Shown here in pieces: positions 15,860-23,571 of a DNA stretch of 63,522 nt; within the stretch, counting starts at the first letter, position 1, and every line of letters begins with the position of its first letter. The DNA comes from Chloroflexota bacterium (GTDB lineage: Bacteria; Chloroflexota; Anaerolineae; Anaerolineales; Villigracilaceae): assembly GCA_023459215.1 (NCBI GenBank), contig JAEWVF010000015.1, positions 1 through 63,522 of the forward strand, written 5' to 3'. A model generated the notes under the pieces. That model saw only the letters and a list, made by a program, of their open reading frames with translations. It was not told the origin of the DNA and did not search any database. The translations under genes and the position numbers were made by a program.

Positions 15860-15880
15860 CCCAAGCAGGTTTCCACAAAA

Positions 15881-15919
15881 AGAAGGCCGCCAGTCTGGTT
15901 TACAGGCTGACGGCCTTCT
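15881..15919. terminator. Bidirectional terminator between convergent genes
   Basis: AGAAGGCCGCCAGTCTG (15881-15897) and CAGGCTGACGGCCTTCT (15903-15919) pair with two mismatches, between the zinc-ribbon gene (+) and the desaturase gene (-). The A-rich left flank would give the U-run for the minus strand. Confidence 0.75.
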
Positions 15920-15970
15920 ATGATTCTACTCTTCGTTAAAAATTTTGCCGCTCAACGCGTGACGGTGCAC

Positions 15971-17014
15971 TTACAGGCCACGCTCACGGTTATTGCGCAA
16001 CACATTGAAACCAACCAGCATCTTGCGATTTTCATCCCACAGGCGATAGGAAAGCGATTTCAGGCTGCGCAGCAGGGTCAGCGGACGAACCTGCTCGAAC
16101 AGGGGATGGTCTTTCTGCACTTTGGGCAGGTAGTAGTTCGGAATGCGCGGACTCAAATGATGGATGTGGTGATAACCGATATTACCGGTAAACCAGTTCA
16201 ACACAGCCGGCAGTTTGTAGTAGGAACTGCCAAACAAACCCGCCTGGTAAAAATCCCACTCTTTCTGGTGCTCCCAATAGGTGCCTTCAAAATTGTGCTG
16301 GACGTAGAACAACCAGATTCCACCCGAGGAGGCCATCAACAACAGCGGAAGTTGAATCGCCAGGAAGGCCTGCCAACCCACCAGCCAGACCAAGCCGGCA
16401 ATGACCACGGCCAGCGCCAGGTTGGTGTAAATCACACTCCACTTTTCGCGTTTGCCCACCCCCGGCAGCCAGAAGCGGTGCGAAATGGCGAACACATAAA
16501 ACGCAACCGCGGTCAACAGGATGAAGGGATTGCGCATCAGACGGTAGCCCAGGCGCGCATACCAGGGTTTCGAGCGATATTCCGCCACCGTCCAGGTGGG
16601 CACATCACCCACGCCGCGCTTGTCGAGGTTCCCGGCGGTGGCGTGGTGAACGGCATGATCATGCTTCCAGTAATCGTAGGGCGTAAAAACAAATACGCCC
16701 AGGATGCGGCCAACAATATCATTGGCTTCCTTGCTGGCAAAAAAGGAACCGTGACAGCAATCATGGAAAATGATAAAGGCGCGCACCATGAACCCGGCAG
16801 CCAGGATAACCAAAGGCAACACAAACCAGTAAGAGTAATGCTGGTAAACATAAGCCGCAGCCGCCCACAGGCCAAAAAACGGTACCAGGGTATTGACAAG
16901 CTGCCAGGTGCTGCGCGGGATGCTCGGCTTTTGATAACGGGCCAGAGTCTCGCGGATGCTGGCGCGCTGAACTTCGATTTGGCGGGCGAAGTCCTGATAA
17001 TTGGGGAGATTCAT
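15971..17014 (-). CDS. Fatty acid desaturase, 347 aa
   Basis: A membrane di-iron desaturase. The three histidine boxes are clear: HDCCHGSFF (HxxxH), HDHAVHH (HxxxHH) and HHIHHLSP (HxxHH). About four spans surround them (for example LVNTLVPFFGLWAAAAYVY, SYWFVLPLVILAAGFMVRAF, VIYTNLALAVVIAGLVWLVG). It uses O2 and electrons to put a double bond into an acyl chain, or a related hydroxylation or ketolation; a fatty acyl substrate is the default. Its O2 need fits the aerobic respiratory genes nearby. TGGAG-type bases lie upstream (CAACGGAGGCAGTT before ATG), a good ribosome site. Confidence 0.9.
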   Translation of the reverse strand: MNLPNYQDFARQIEVQRASIRETLARYQKPSIPRSTWQLVNTLVPFFGLWAAAAYVYQHYSYWFVLPLVILAAGFMVRAFIIFHDCCHGSFFASKEANDIVGRILGVFVFTPYDYWKHDHAVHHATAGNLDKRGVGDVPTWTVAEYRSKPWYARLGYRLMRNPFILLTAVAFYVFAISHRFWLPGVGKREKWSVIYTNLALAVVIAGLVWLVGWQAFLAIQLPLLLMASSGGIWLFYVQHNFEGTYWEHQKEWDFYQAGLFGSSYYKLPAVLNWFTGNIGYHHIHHLSPRIPNYYLPKVQKDHPLFEQVRPLTLLRSLKSLSYRLWDENRKMLVGFNVLRNNRERGL

Positions 17015-17107
17015 AACTGCCTCCGTTGGGGGAAATAGCGTTCTCTTTTATTGTACAAGCGAACCCGGCCAGCAATGCTATCAATTGGCTATAAATTTTT
17101 GGCCTGG

Positions 17108-17680
17108 CTACCACAGCGCCAGGCCAAAAATCATTGCTATCCAGGAGTTAATCAGCGCAAAAATTTGCGGGGAAATGGGCCAGGCCAGGGCCGTCACCAC
17201 CACCCCGACCACTGCCCCGGCAATAATGTCCGAAACATAGTGGACGCCCATCGCCACGCGCGCCAGGGCAACCAGCGGCGCCCAAATCCACAAGGCGACA
17301 GCCAATTCGGGTGGGCCAAGCAGCCCGGCCAGGGCGGCGATCAGGAAAGCGCGCGCAGCATGGCCGGAGGGGAAAGAGTGCGGATCGGTGTTGCGGTAAA
17401 TCGCGCCCCACTCGCCCTCGGGCCGCCGGCGACGGATGATGAACTTGAGCGTCATCACCAGGGCAGCCAACACCGAGATCCAGAACAGTTCATAGACCGC
17501 CCACTGTTTCCAAAAAGGATTGGCCACCAGCCAGAGCAAAAGCATGGCCGCGCCCCAAAACCAGGAATCGCCCGAATGGGCAAAAATCATGGCCAGGGTG
17601 CGGCGCGTTCCGGGTTTTTCGGCCACGCGCAGGGCGTAAGACCAATCCCGGTCCAGTTCGAGAATTTTCTTCCAACTCAC
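17108..17680 (-). CDS. PAP2-family membrane phosphatase
   Basis: A 190-residue protein with five to six spans and the three PAP2 signatures: KFIIRRRRPEG (K-x6-RP), HSFPSGHAARAF (PSGH) and ARVAMGVHYVSDIIAGAVVG (SRx5HxxxD with Ala in the Ser place). The histidine of the last motif is the nucleophile. Substrates of the family include phosphatidate, undecaprenyl diphosphate and phosphatidylglycerophosphate. Its ATG overlaps the stop of the upstream nucleotidyltransferase gene by 4 bases, so the two are coupled; together they may belong to lipid or polyprenyl metabolism (inference). Confidence 0.88.
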   Translation of the reverse strand: MSWKKILELDRDWSYALRVAEKPGTRRTLAMIFAHSGDSWFWGAAMLLLWLVANPFWKQWAVYELFWISVLAALVMTLKFIIRRRRPEGEWGAIYRNTDPHSFPSGHAARAFLIAALAGLLGPPELAVALWIWAPLVALARVAMGVHYVSDIIAGAVVGVVVTALAWPISPQIFALINSWIAMIFGLALW

Positions 17681-18459
17681 GCGACAGATTCCTGCTTTCC
17701 TGAAAGGTCTGCGCGCATGATTTCGAGCTGGTGAGGCTTGTCGACATCCATCCCGGCCTCGGCATGCTGCCAGATAATGGCCCGGCCGCGCACGCCGATG
17801 CGCGCCATCACGCGCTGGATGATGTCATCGATGGTTAGCTGGCGGAAGATAATTTGGAAAAGGGTATCCAGGCCGATAACGCGGGCTTGCAGGAGCGGAT
17901 TCTTGCGGTTGCCAATCAACTGCTCCCAGGTATCGAGGTGCTCATGGGCCATATTGATGTGAACCACGTTCACATCCGCGCCGCAGACTTCGATACCCTT
18001 TAAGCGGGTCCAGGTGCGCTTCGAGTTGGGGTAGCGACTCTCCATCACCTCGCGCGGGACGACGCCGTAGTACAGGTCATCGTGAGTCTGCATGCAGGTT
18101 TCGGCCAACCAATCGATCATTTCGGGTCTGATGCCGGGAATATCGGATGAGACAATCATCACATACTCGTTTTGCGGGTCGAGTTCCTGCGATTTTTCAA
18201 CCCCGGCGACGATATTCGCCAACATGCGGCCCTGGTTGGACAGGAAATGGAGCGGCTTTTTGCAGGTCACCCCGCTTTTGGGACTCAAACCAATCAGGAT
18301 CACATTTTCGATGGATTTGGCCTCGCCAATTGCATCCAAAACCCACTGAATCATCGGTTTCCCAGCGATATCGAGCAGGGCTTTCGAATTGCCCTGGGTA
18401 TAGGTGTAAAGCGGATCTTCGGGCAGGGGAATCCCGCCTGCGGTGACAATCGCATCCAT
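17677..18459 (-). CDS. MobA-like NTP transferase domain protein
   Basis: A 260-residue nucleotidyltransferase of the GT-A/NTP_transf_3 type. The N-terminal nucleotide-binding phrase is altered but visible (MDAIVTAGGIPLPEDP, then NSKALLDIAGKPMIQWVL), and the metal-binding Asp is likely in MIVSSDIPGIRPEMID. The end (GRAIIWQHAEAGMDVDKPHQ) is the usual final motif in which an Asp closes the active site. It would couple an NTP with a phosphorylated alcohol or sugar; the substrate is unknown. It begins 3 bases after sdhB and overlaps the PAP2 gene, so it sits at the end of the sdh operon. Confidence 0.8.
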   Translation of the reverse strand: MDAIVTAGGIPLPEDPLYTYTQGNSKALLDIAGKPMIQWVLDAIGEAKSIENVILIGLSPKSGVTCKKPLHFLSNQGRMLANIVAGVEKSQELDPQNEYVMIVSSDIPGIRPEMIDWLAETCMQTHDDLYYGVVPREVMESRYPNSKRTWTRLKGIEVCGADVNVVHINMAHEHLDTWEQLIGNRKNPLLQARVIGLDTLFQIIFRQLTIDDIIQRVMARIGVRGRAIIWQHAEAGMDVDKPHQLEIMRADLSGKQESVA

Positions 18460-18462
18460 ACG

Positions 18463-19170
18463 TTATTCCAGCTTGCCGGTGATGGTCAACATCTTGAGTT
18501 CACCGATGGCCTTGGTCACCTGGATGTCGCGCGGGCAGGCCATGGTGCAGTTGAAAGCGGTGTGGCAGCGCGCCAGGCCGTGAGTCTCGGCGACCACTTC
18601 GAGGCGTTCGGCAGCGGCTTCGTCGCGGCTGTCGAAGATGAAACGGTGCGCAGTGACCAGGGCCGCCGGGCCGAGGTAATCGTCGCTGGCCCAGAAGGAC
18701 GGGCAGGAGGTGGTACAGCAGGCGCACAGGATGCACTTGGTGGTATCGTCGAAACGCTCGCGCTGTTCGGGGCTTTGCAGGCGTTCCTTGCCGTCGGCGG
18801 GCAGCGGACTGTCGTTGATAAACCAGGGCAGGACTTTTTTGTAATTGTCGAAGAAGGGCTTCATGTCGACAATCAGGTCTTTTTCAACCTTCAAGCCGAG
18901 GATCGGGTCAACGGTAATCTTGTCTCCCAAGTCGCGGACCAGGGTTTTGCAGGCCAGGCGGTTGACGCCGTTGATACGCATCGCGTCCGAGCCGCACACG
19001 CCGTGGGCGCACGAGCGCCGGAAGGAGAGTGTCCCATCGGTATAGCCCTTGACATGTTCCAGCAAATCCAGGACACGGTCGGTGGGCTGGGCCTCGATGT
19101 TATAGGTCTCATAATGCCATTTCTTGTCCACTTCGGGGTTGTAGCGGAAGATTTTAAGGGTGACGTTCAT
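18463..19170 (-). CDS. sdhB: Succinate dehydrogenase iron-sulfur subunit
   Basis: A 235-residue protein with the three Fe-S sites of SdhB. [2Fe-2S]: CAHGVCGSD with a later CKTL (third ligand is Asp, as in E. coli). [4Fe-4S]: CILCACCTTSCPSFW. [3Fe-4S]: CHTAFNCTMACPRDIQVTKA. It passes electrons from the flavin of SdhA to quinone at the membrane subunits. It is placed after sdhC, sdhD and sdhA on the minus strand. The gap to sdhA (102 bases) contains a palindrome (19208-19253), which may affect relative expression. GGAGCAAACG precedes the ATG. Confidence 0.95.
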   Translation of the reverse strand: MNVTLKIFRYNPEVDKKWHYETYNIEAQPTDRVLDLLEHVKGYTDGTLSFRRSCAHGVCGSDAMRINGVNRLACKTLVRDLGDKITVDPILGLKVEKDLIVDMKPFFDNYKKVLPWFINDSPLPADGKERLQSPEQRERFDDTTKCILCACCTTSCPSFWASDDYLGPAALVTAHRFIFDSRDEAAAERLEVVAETHGLARCHTAFNCTMACPRDIQVTKAIGELKMLTITGKLE

Positions 19171-19207
19171 CGTTTGCTCCGATAAATTCGGTGTCAGGTT
19201 TCAGGTA

Positions 19208-19253
19208 TCAAGTGTCAGGTATCAGGGGGCATAGGCAGTTACCTGACACTTGA
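19208..19253. repeat. Palindrome between sdhA and sdhB
   Basis: TCAAGTGTCAGGTA (19208-19221) and TACCTGACACTTGA (19240-19253) are perfect inverted 14-mers; short TCAGGT copies flank them from 19194 to 19226. Transcribed, this would be a stem-loop in the middle of the sdh mRNA. Confidence 0.75.
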
Positions 19254-19272
19254 CATCCACGCACCTGAGACC

Positions 19273-21060
19273 CTAATAAACCCGTTCCTTTGGCTGGTAT
19301 TTGGTAATGACAACCGGCTTGTAGCCAATCTCGACTTTTTCGCCGCGCTTCCAGGCCAGGGTGTGTTTGAGCCAGTTCTGGTCGTCGCGCTTGGGGAAAT
19401 CCTCACGGGCATGTCCGCCGCGGCTTTCCTGGCGGTTGAGGGCCGAGGTGGTGACCACTTCAGCCAGTTCGAGCAGGTTGCCCAGTTCCCAGGCATTCAG
19501 CAGGTCGGTGTTGAAAATCTTGCCAGTATCCTGCACGCGGACATGTTTGTAACGCTCGCGCAGTTCAGCCAGGGTGGCCAGGGCGCGTTTCATACCTTCC
19601 TCGGTGCGGAAAACGCCAACATCTTCAAACATCATTTTCTTCATCGCGTTCGAGATGTCGGTCAGGTTTTCCTTGCCGTCGCCGTTGCGCAGGGCGTCGA
19701 ACTGCTTGCGGGTGAACTCAGTCGGATCGCCTGGCAGGGGAGCGAAGTCAGCGCTTTTGGCATATTCAGCAGCGCGCAAACCGGCATATTTGCCGAAAAC
19801 GACCAGGTCGAGCAACGAATTCGTCCCGAGACGGTTGGCACCGTGGACGGAGACGCAGGCCGCTTCACCGGCGGCATACAACCCGGCGTAGGGTGTGTTG
19901 CTTTCATCCAGCACTTCGCCGAACTTGTTGGTCGGGATGCCGCCCATGGTGTAGTGGGCGGTCGGCTGGATCGGCATCGGCTGGGTGATCGGGTCCACGC
20001 CCAGGTAAACCCGGTTGAAATCGATAATGTCGGGCAGTTTTTTCAGAATCTGCTCACCCGTCACGTTTATGGGTGAGCCATCGGGGTTGGTGCGGCCATC
20101 GATGACAGCGTATTTGTTAACCGTTTCGGGGCGTACATCCAGATAAACGTAATTGCTGCCGTTGACGCCGTTGCCGTCGCGGATCTCCAGATAAATGGCG
20201 CGGCTGACAACATCGCGCGAGGCCAGGTCTTTGACGGTCGGGGCGTATTTGGTCATAAAGCGTTCGCCCTTGCCGTTGAGCAGGATGCCGCCTTCGCCGC
20301 GCACCGCTTCGGTAATCAGGATGCCGAGTTTATAGATGCCGGTCGGGTGAAACTGGAAGAACTCCATATCCTCGAGCGGGATTCCGCGCCGCCAGGCAAT
20401 CGCCGCCCCGTCACCGGAGTAAGCATAGGCATTGGAGGTGATTTCCCAGATGCGGCCATGTCCGCCGGTGGCGATGACAACCGATTTGGCGTGGAAGGTG
20501 TGCAGTTCGCCGGTCGCCAGTTCAATGGCAACCACACCTACAGCGCGCCTACCATCCATCAACAGGTCGATGACCTGGAATTCATCGTAGAAATTAACAT
20601 TGTTTTTCAGGCACTGCTGGTAGAGGGTCTGCAAAATCATGTGACCGGTGCGGTCCGCAGCATGGCAGGCGCGGCGGACGGGTTTGCCGGTGACATTATT
20701 GGTGTGACCGCCGAAGGGGCGCTGCGAGATGCGTCCCTCAGGGGTGCGGTCGAAGGGCAGGCCGTAATGCTCCAGTTCGAGCACCGCCTGCGGAGCTTCG
20801 TTGCACATGAATTCAATTGCATCCTGGTCGCCGAGATAATCGGAGCCCTTGACGGTGTCGTAAGTGTGCCACTCGGCGCGGTCTTCTTCGCTGTTGCCAA
20901 AAGCGGCGCTGATGCCACCCTGGGCCGCGCCGGTATGTGAGCGGGTGGGATACAGCTTGCTGATGACGGCGGTTTTCGCGGTTTTGGAAGCGTACAGACC
21001 CGCCATCAGGCCTGCGCCGCCCGCGCCAACCACCACAACATCAAATTGATGAGTGCTCAT
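19273..21060 (-). CDS. sdhA: Succinate dehydrogenase flavoprotein subunit
   Basis: A 595-residue flavoprotein oxidising succinate to fumarate. FAD-binding: VVVGAGGAGLMAGLYASKTA at the N-terminus and SHTGAAQGGISAAFG, whose His carries covalent FAD. Active-site segments: FFQFHPTGIYKLG, GERFMTKYAP, DVVSRAIYLEIRDG and HYTMGGIPTN. AAGEAACVSVHGANRLGTNS closes the FAD site. The C-terminal RGGHAREDFPKRDDQNW is the usual end domain. Order on the minus strand is sdhC-sdhD-sdhA-sdhB, as in most bacteria. The fumarase genes elsewhere in the window act on its product. Confidence 0.97.
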   Translation of the reverse strand: MSTHQFDVVVVGAGGAGLMAGLYASKTAKTAVISKLYPTRSHTGAAQGGISAAFGNSEEDRAEWHTYDTVKGSDYLGDQDAIEFMCNEAPQAVLELEHYGLPFDRTPEGRISQRPFGGHTNNVTGKPVRRACHAADRTGHMILQTLYQQCLKNNVNFYDEFQVIDLLMDGRRAVGVVAIELATGELHTFHAKSVVIATGGHGRIWEITSNAYAYSGDGAAIAWRRGIPLEDMEFFQFHPTGIYKLGILITEAVRGEGGILLNGKGERFMTKYAPTVKDLASRDVVSRAIYLEIRDGNGVNGSNYVYLDVRPETVNKYAVIDGRTNPDGSPINVTGEQILKKLPDIIDFNRVYLGVDPITQPMPIQPTAHYTMGGIPTNKFGEVLDESNTPYAGLYAAGEAACVSVHGANRLGTNSLLDLVVFGKYAGLRAAEYAKSADFAPLPGDPTEFTRKQFDALRNGDGKENLTDISNAMKKMMFEDVGVFRTEEGMKRALATLAELRERYKHVRVQDTGKIFNTDLLNAWELGNLLELAEVVTTSALNRQESRGGHAREDFPKRDDQNWLKHTLAWKRGEKVEIGYKPVVITKYQPKERVY

Positions 21061-21072
21061 GCTCGTCTTCTC

Positions 21073-21504
21073 CTAGTAAGTCCACAAAACGTACAGGCCA
21101 GCCAAACTCATCCCGGCCATGGCAACCATGCTCAGAAAACGGACGATTTTGCGCCCGCCGGGGGAAACAATATAATCGTCGGCGATTACCACCAGGCCGT
21201 GGACGCCATGCGCAGTCGCGGTCAGGAACAATCCGCTGGCGACCAACCGCCAGAACCAGAAGGCCCAGGGGTCAAGGTCCGGCACCGCTGTCGATTGAAC
21301 GTGGGTGTAGCTGGTGGTGAAGGCCCAGCGCATCACATCCGCAAAATTCATCTGGTAGCGCGCGCCCATCCAGAATGCGCCAATCAGCCCAAAGATGAAG
21401 AAGCCGTACATCGCCAGCGCAGACAGGCGGGTGAAAATCCACATGAACATTTCAAAGGTCATCCCGCGCTGTTTCAGCGAGAGGGTACGAGATTTGCCAG
21501 CCAT
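21073..21504 (-). CDS. sdhD: Succinate dehydrogenase membrane anchor subunit
   Basis: A 143-residue protein with three spans (WIFTRLSALAMYGFFIFGLI, WFWRLVASGLFLTATAHGVH, VRFLSMVAMAGMSLAGLYVL). The motif TAHGVHGLVVIADDYI has the His and Asp positions typical of the SdhD haem/quinone site. It would, with SdhC, hold haem b and the quinone site. It lies 2 bases after sdhC and 12 before sdhA, within one operon. Calling it D rather than C rests on the order and the late HG-x-HG-type motif. Confidence 0.88.
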   Translation of the reverse strand: MAGKSRTLSLKQRGMTFEMFMWIFTRLSALAMYGFFIFGLIGAFWMGARYQMNFADVMRWAFTTSYTHVQSTAVPDLDPWAFWFWRLVASGLFLTATAHGVHGLVVIADDYIVSPGGRKIVRFLSMVAMAGMSLAGLYVLWTY

Positions 21505-21506
21505 AC

Positions 21507-21881
21507 CTAGCCTCCAAACGCGACACTAAGAATCGAGTAAACGGCAAAGGCATACAGCGGAATGAAAACCGCCCACTCCACCCAGATCGCCTCGCGCTGG
21601 TACTCCAACAGTTTGGGCCACAGATCGAGGAGGGTGATGCGCAGGCCGTTAATGGCGTGGAACATCACAAAAAAGAAAATCAGGATCTGGAAAAGCCAAC
21701 TGGTGTAAATATCATTGATGAAATTACCGATGTCGCCCCCCAGCGCGGACGCCAAAACGTGCGTCGAAATGAAAATTGCCATGCCTGCCCCGCCGATACG
21801 ATGCAGGATAAAGGTCAACATGGGACCTTTCCCCTTATAGCGCAGGGCGGTCATCAGACCGACATTCCTTGTAATACCCAT
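21507..21881 (-). CDS. sdhC: Succinate dehydrogenase cytochrome b subunit
   Basis: A 124-residue protein with three spans and the SdhC signature: LHRIGGAGMAIFISTHVLAS (R and H near the haem/quinone site), then FFFVMFHAINGLRITLLDLW, where the His is a haem b ligand. It is the first gene of the sdhCDAB operon. The 412-base gap upstream to the divergent Rieske gene should hold its promoter. A GGAGGCATCG-type ribosome site precedes the ATG. Confidence 0.92.
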   Translation of the reverse strand: MGITRNVGLMTALRYKGKGPMLTFILHRIGGAGMAIFISTHVLASALGGDIGNFINDIYTSWLFQILIFFFVMFHAINGLRITLLDLWPKLLEYQREAIWVEWAVFIPLYAFAVYSILSVAFGG

Positions 21882-22293
21882 CGATGCCTCCTAAAAGATT
21901 TTGGCAATACCCATTGGCTGACCACACAAAAAGGCCATCCATGGATTATTTCTCACGGATTGCTCTCGCCACAACCATATTGTAAGTGCTAAACATGCCT
22001 TAATGCAGGCCAAATCGACATAATCCCAACCCCAATTCACCCGATTAAACCAGAAAGTGACAATTGTCCTAGTTATTTTATTCCAGACATCCTATAATCA
22101 TTTAAAAGATGACATTTATAATCCAAACAGGCACTATTAATTTTACACCAGCCTTTGAACGTTTATCCATAAGAAAATCTGATAAAGCAATCCCTGCTGT
22201 ACGGAAGACAGGCTAATTTTAGTCCAAATAACTTTCCGGCGCGAGTGATTATCCATCACCCGCTCGTCAAAAAATCAAGCCAGAGGAGGTCGC
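21882..22293. other. Divergent promoter region between sdh and the bc-type operon
   Basis: This 412-base, AT-richer gap separates sdhC (-) from the Rieske gene (+). A TATAAT at 22093-22098 could be a -10 box for the plus direction, but no good -35 lies at the usual distance. CAGAGGAGG directly before the ATG at 22294 is a strong ribosome site. I see no operator palindrome I can name. Confidence 0.45.
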
Positions 22294-22797
22294 ATGTCAG
22301 GTTCAAATCATGTCAGCCGCCGGGACTTCATCAAAGTCACCACCGGCGCCATCGGGGGATTTATTGCCGCAGTCATTGGGATTCCATCGATTGCCTATTT
22401 GATTTCCCCTGCCTTGCGCGAGGACAAAGCCGGGAAACCCGTTTCGATAGGCAAGCTCGACGATATCCCGCTCGGGACGCCTTACCCCTTTTCTTTCACC
22501 GTTACCAAAGTCAACGGTTGGGAACGCACCGCCGCCAGTTACGGCGGGTTTATCCTGCGCCGTTCGGCAGACCCCAAGGATATGCTTGTGCTTTCCAGCC
22601 GCTGCACGCACCTTTCCTGCCGCGTCAATTGGAACGAAGAGTCCAAAGGTTTCCTGTGCCCGTGCCACGATGCCATGTTCGATAGCGAGGGCAAGGTTGT
22701 CCACGGTCCGCCGCCCGAACCGCTCGGCCACTTTGAGTATGAAGTCGACGCCGAGGGCAACGTTACCATCCTCCCGGTTGAATTGAAGGAAGGCTAA
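22294..22797 (+). CDS. Rieske iron-sulfur subunit of a cytochrome bc-type complex
   Basis: A 167-residue protein. The N-terminus has a Tat-like signal-anchor (SRRDFIKVTTGAIGGFIAAV), so the folded Fe-S domain is exported. The Rieske cluster motifs are C-T-H-L-S-C (CTHLSCRVNW) and C-P-C-H-D (CPCHDAMFDSEG), giving the two Cys and two His ligands plus the disulfide pair. The domain ends PPPEPLGHFEYEVDAEG, typical of the fold. It takes electrons from quinol at the Qo site of cytochrome b and passes them to cytochrome c. First gene of a three-gene operon; the cytochrome b gene follows after 2 bases. Confidence 0.93.
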   Translation: MSGSNHVSRRDFIKVTTGAIGGFIAAVIGIPSIAYLISPALREDKAGKPVSIGKLDDIPLGTPYPFSFTVTKVNGWERTAASYGGFILRRSADPKDMLVLSSRCTHLSCRVNWNEESKGFLCPCHDAMFDSEGKVVHGPPPEPLGHFEYEVDAEGNVTILPVELKEG

Positions 22798-22799
22798 AC

Positions 22800-23468
22800 A
22801 TGCGCAACTTGTGGCAGAAAGTCTATTCCTGGCTCGATGAGCGGCTCGGCTTCGAGGATTTGAACAAAAACCTGCTCGACCGGCCCGAGCCGCACGGTAA
22901 TTGGTGGAACACCCTCGGTTCGGCCAGCCTGTTCCTGTTCATCATGCAAGCCCTGACCGGCATCTTCCTGACCGTTTACTACACCCCATCGCCCGACCAC
23001 GCCTACGACTCGATCCTGTACATCATGAACGAAGTCCAGTTTGGCTGGCTGGTGCGCGGCATCCATCACTGGGGCGCTTCGCTGATGGTGCTGGTGGTTT
23101 TCATCCATATGCTGAGAACCTTTGTGACCGCCTCATACAAATATCCGCGCGAACTGACCTGGCTGATTGGCATCGGCCTGCTGCTGCTGACGGTCGGGAT
23201 GGGTTTCACCGGCTACCTGCTGCCCTGGCACCAAATGGCCTACTGGGCCACCACGGTCGGGACGCAGATTGCCGGCAGCGTTCCGTTCCTGGGCGATTTC
23301 ATCCTGAAAGCCCTGCGCGGCGGCCCGGACTTAAGCGCCCTGACCCTGCAGCGTTTCTACGCCGCCCATATCTGGATCCTGCCCGCATTGCTGGTCGCGC
23401 TGATCGGCGTTCACCTGTACCTCATCATCCGCCACGGCGAATCGCACTGGCCGGATAAGGAAGACTAG
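22800..23468 (+). CDS. Cytochrome b N-terminal subunit (b6-like)
   Basis: A 222-residue protein with four spans corresponding to the haem-binding half of cytochrome b. The haem ligands are the His pairs in GIHHWGASLMVLVVFIHML and in RFYAAHIWILPALLVALIGV HLY (His of AAHIW and of GVHLY). The Gly-rich stretch LLTVGMGFTGYLLPWHQMAY matches the Qo-side signature. The separate C-terminal half is in the next gene, the split seen in cytochrome b6f and in Gram-positive and Chloroflexota complexes. A palindromic repeat lies in the 103-base gap between the two. Confidence 0.93.
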   Translation: MRNLWQKVYSWLDERLGFEDLNKNLLDRPEPHGNWWNTLGSASLFLFIMQALTGIFLTVYYTPSPDHAYDSILYIMNEVQFGWLVRGIHHWGASLMVLVVFIHMLRTFVTASYKYPRELTWLIGIGLLLLTVGMGFTGYLLPWHQMAYWATTVGTQIAGSVPFLGDFILKALRGGPDLSALTLQRFYAAHIWILPALLVALIGVHLYLIIRHGESHWPDKED

Positions 23469-23474
23469 TTGCGC

Positions 23475-23560
23475 TGAGCGGAGTGACCGTAGGGAACGCA
23501 GTCGAAGCGCCGTTCGCCACACAACCCTTCGACTACGCCGCTTGCAGCGGCTCCGCTCAG
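23475..23560. repeat. CTGAGCGGAG palindromic repeat inside the bc operon
   Basis: CTGAGCGGAG (23475-23484) pairs with CTCCGCTCAG (23551-23560), and GCAGTCGAAG faces CCCTTCGACTACG inside. The same family occurs at 9823-9903, 36701-36773, 50837-50942 and 56998-57055. Confidence 0.8.
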
Positions 23561-23571
23561 GGAGATATTCT

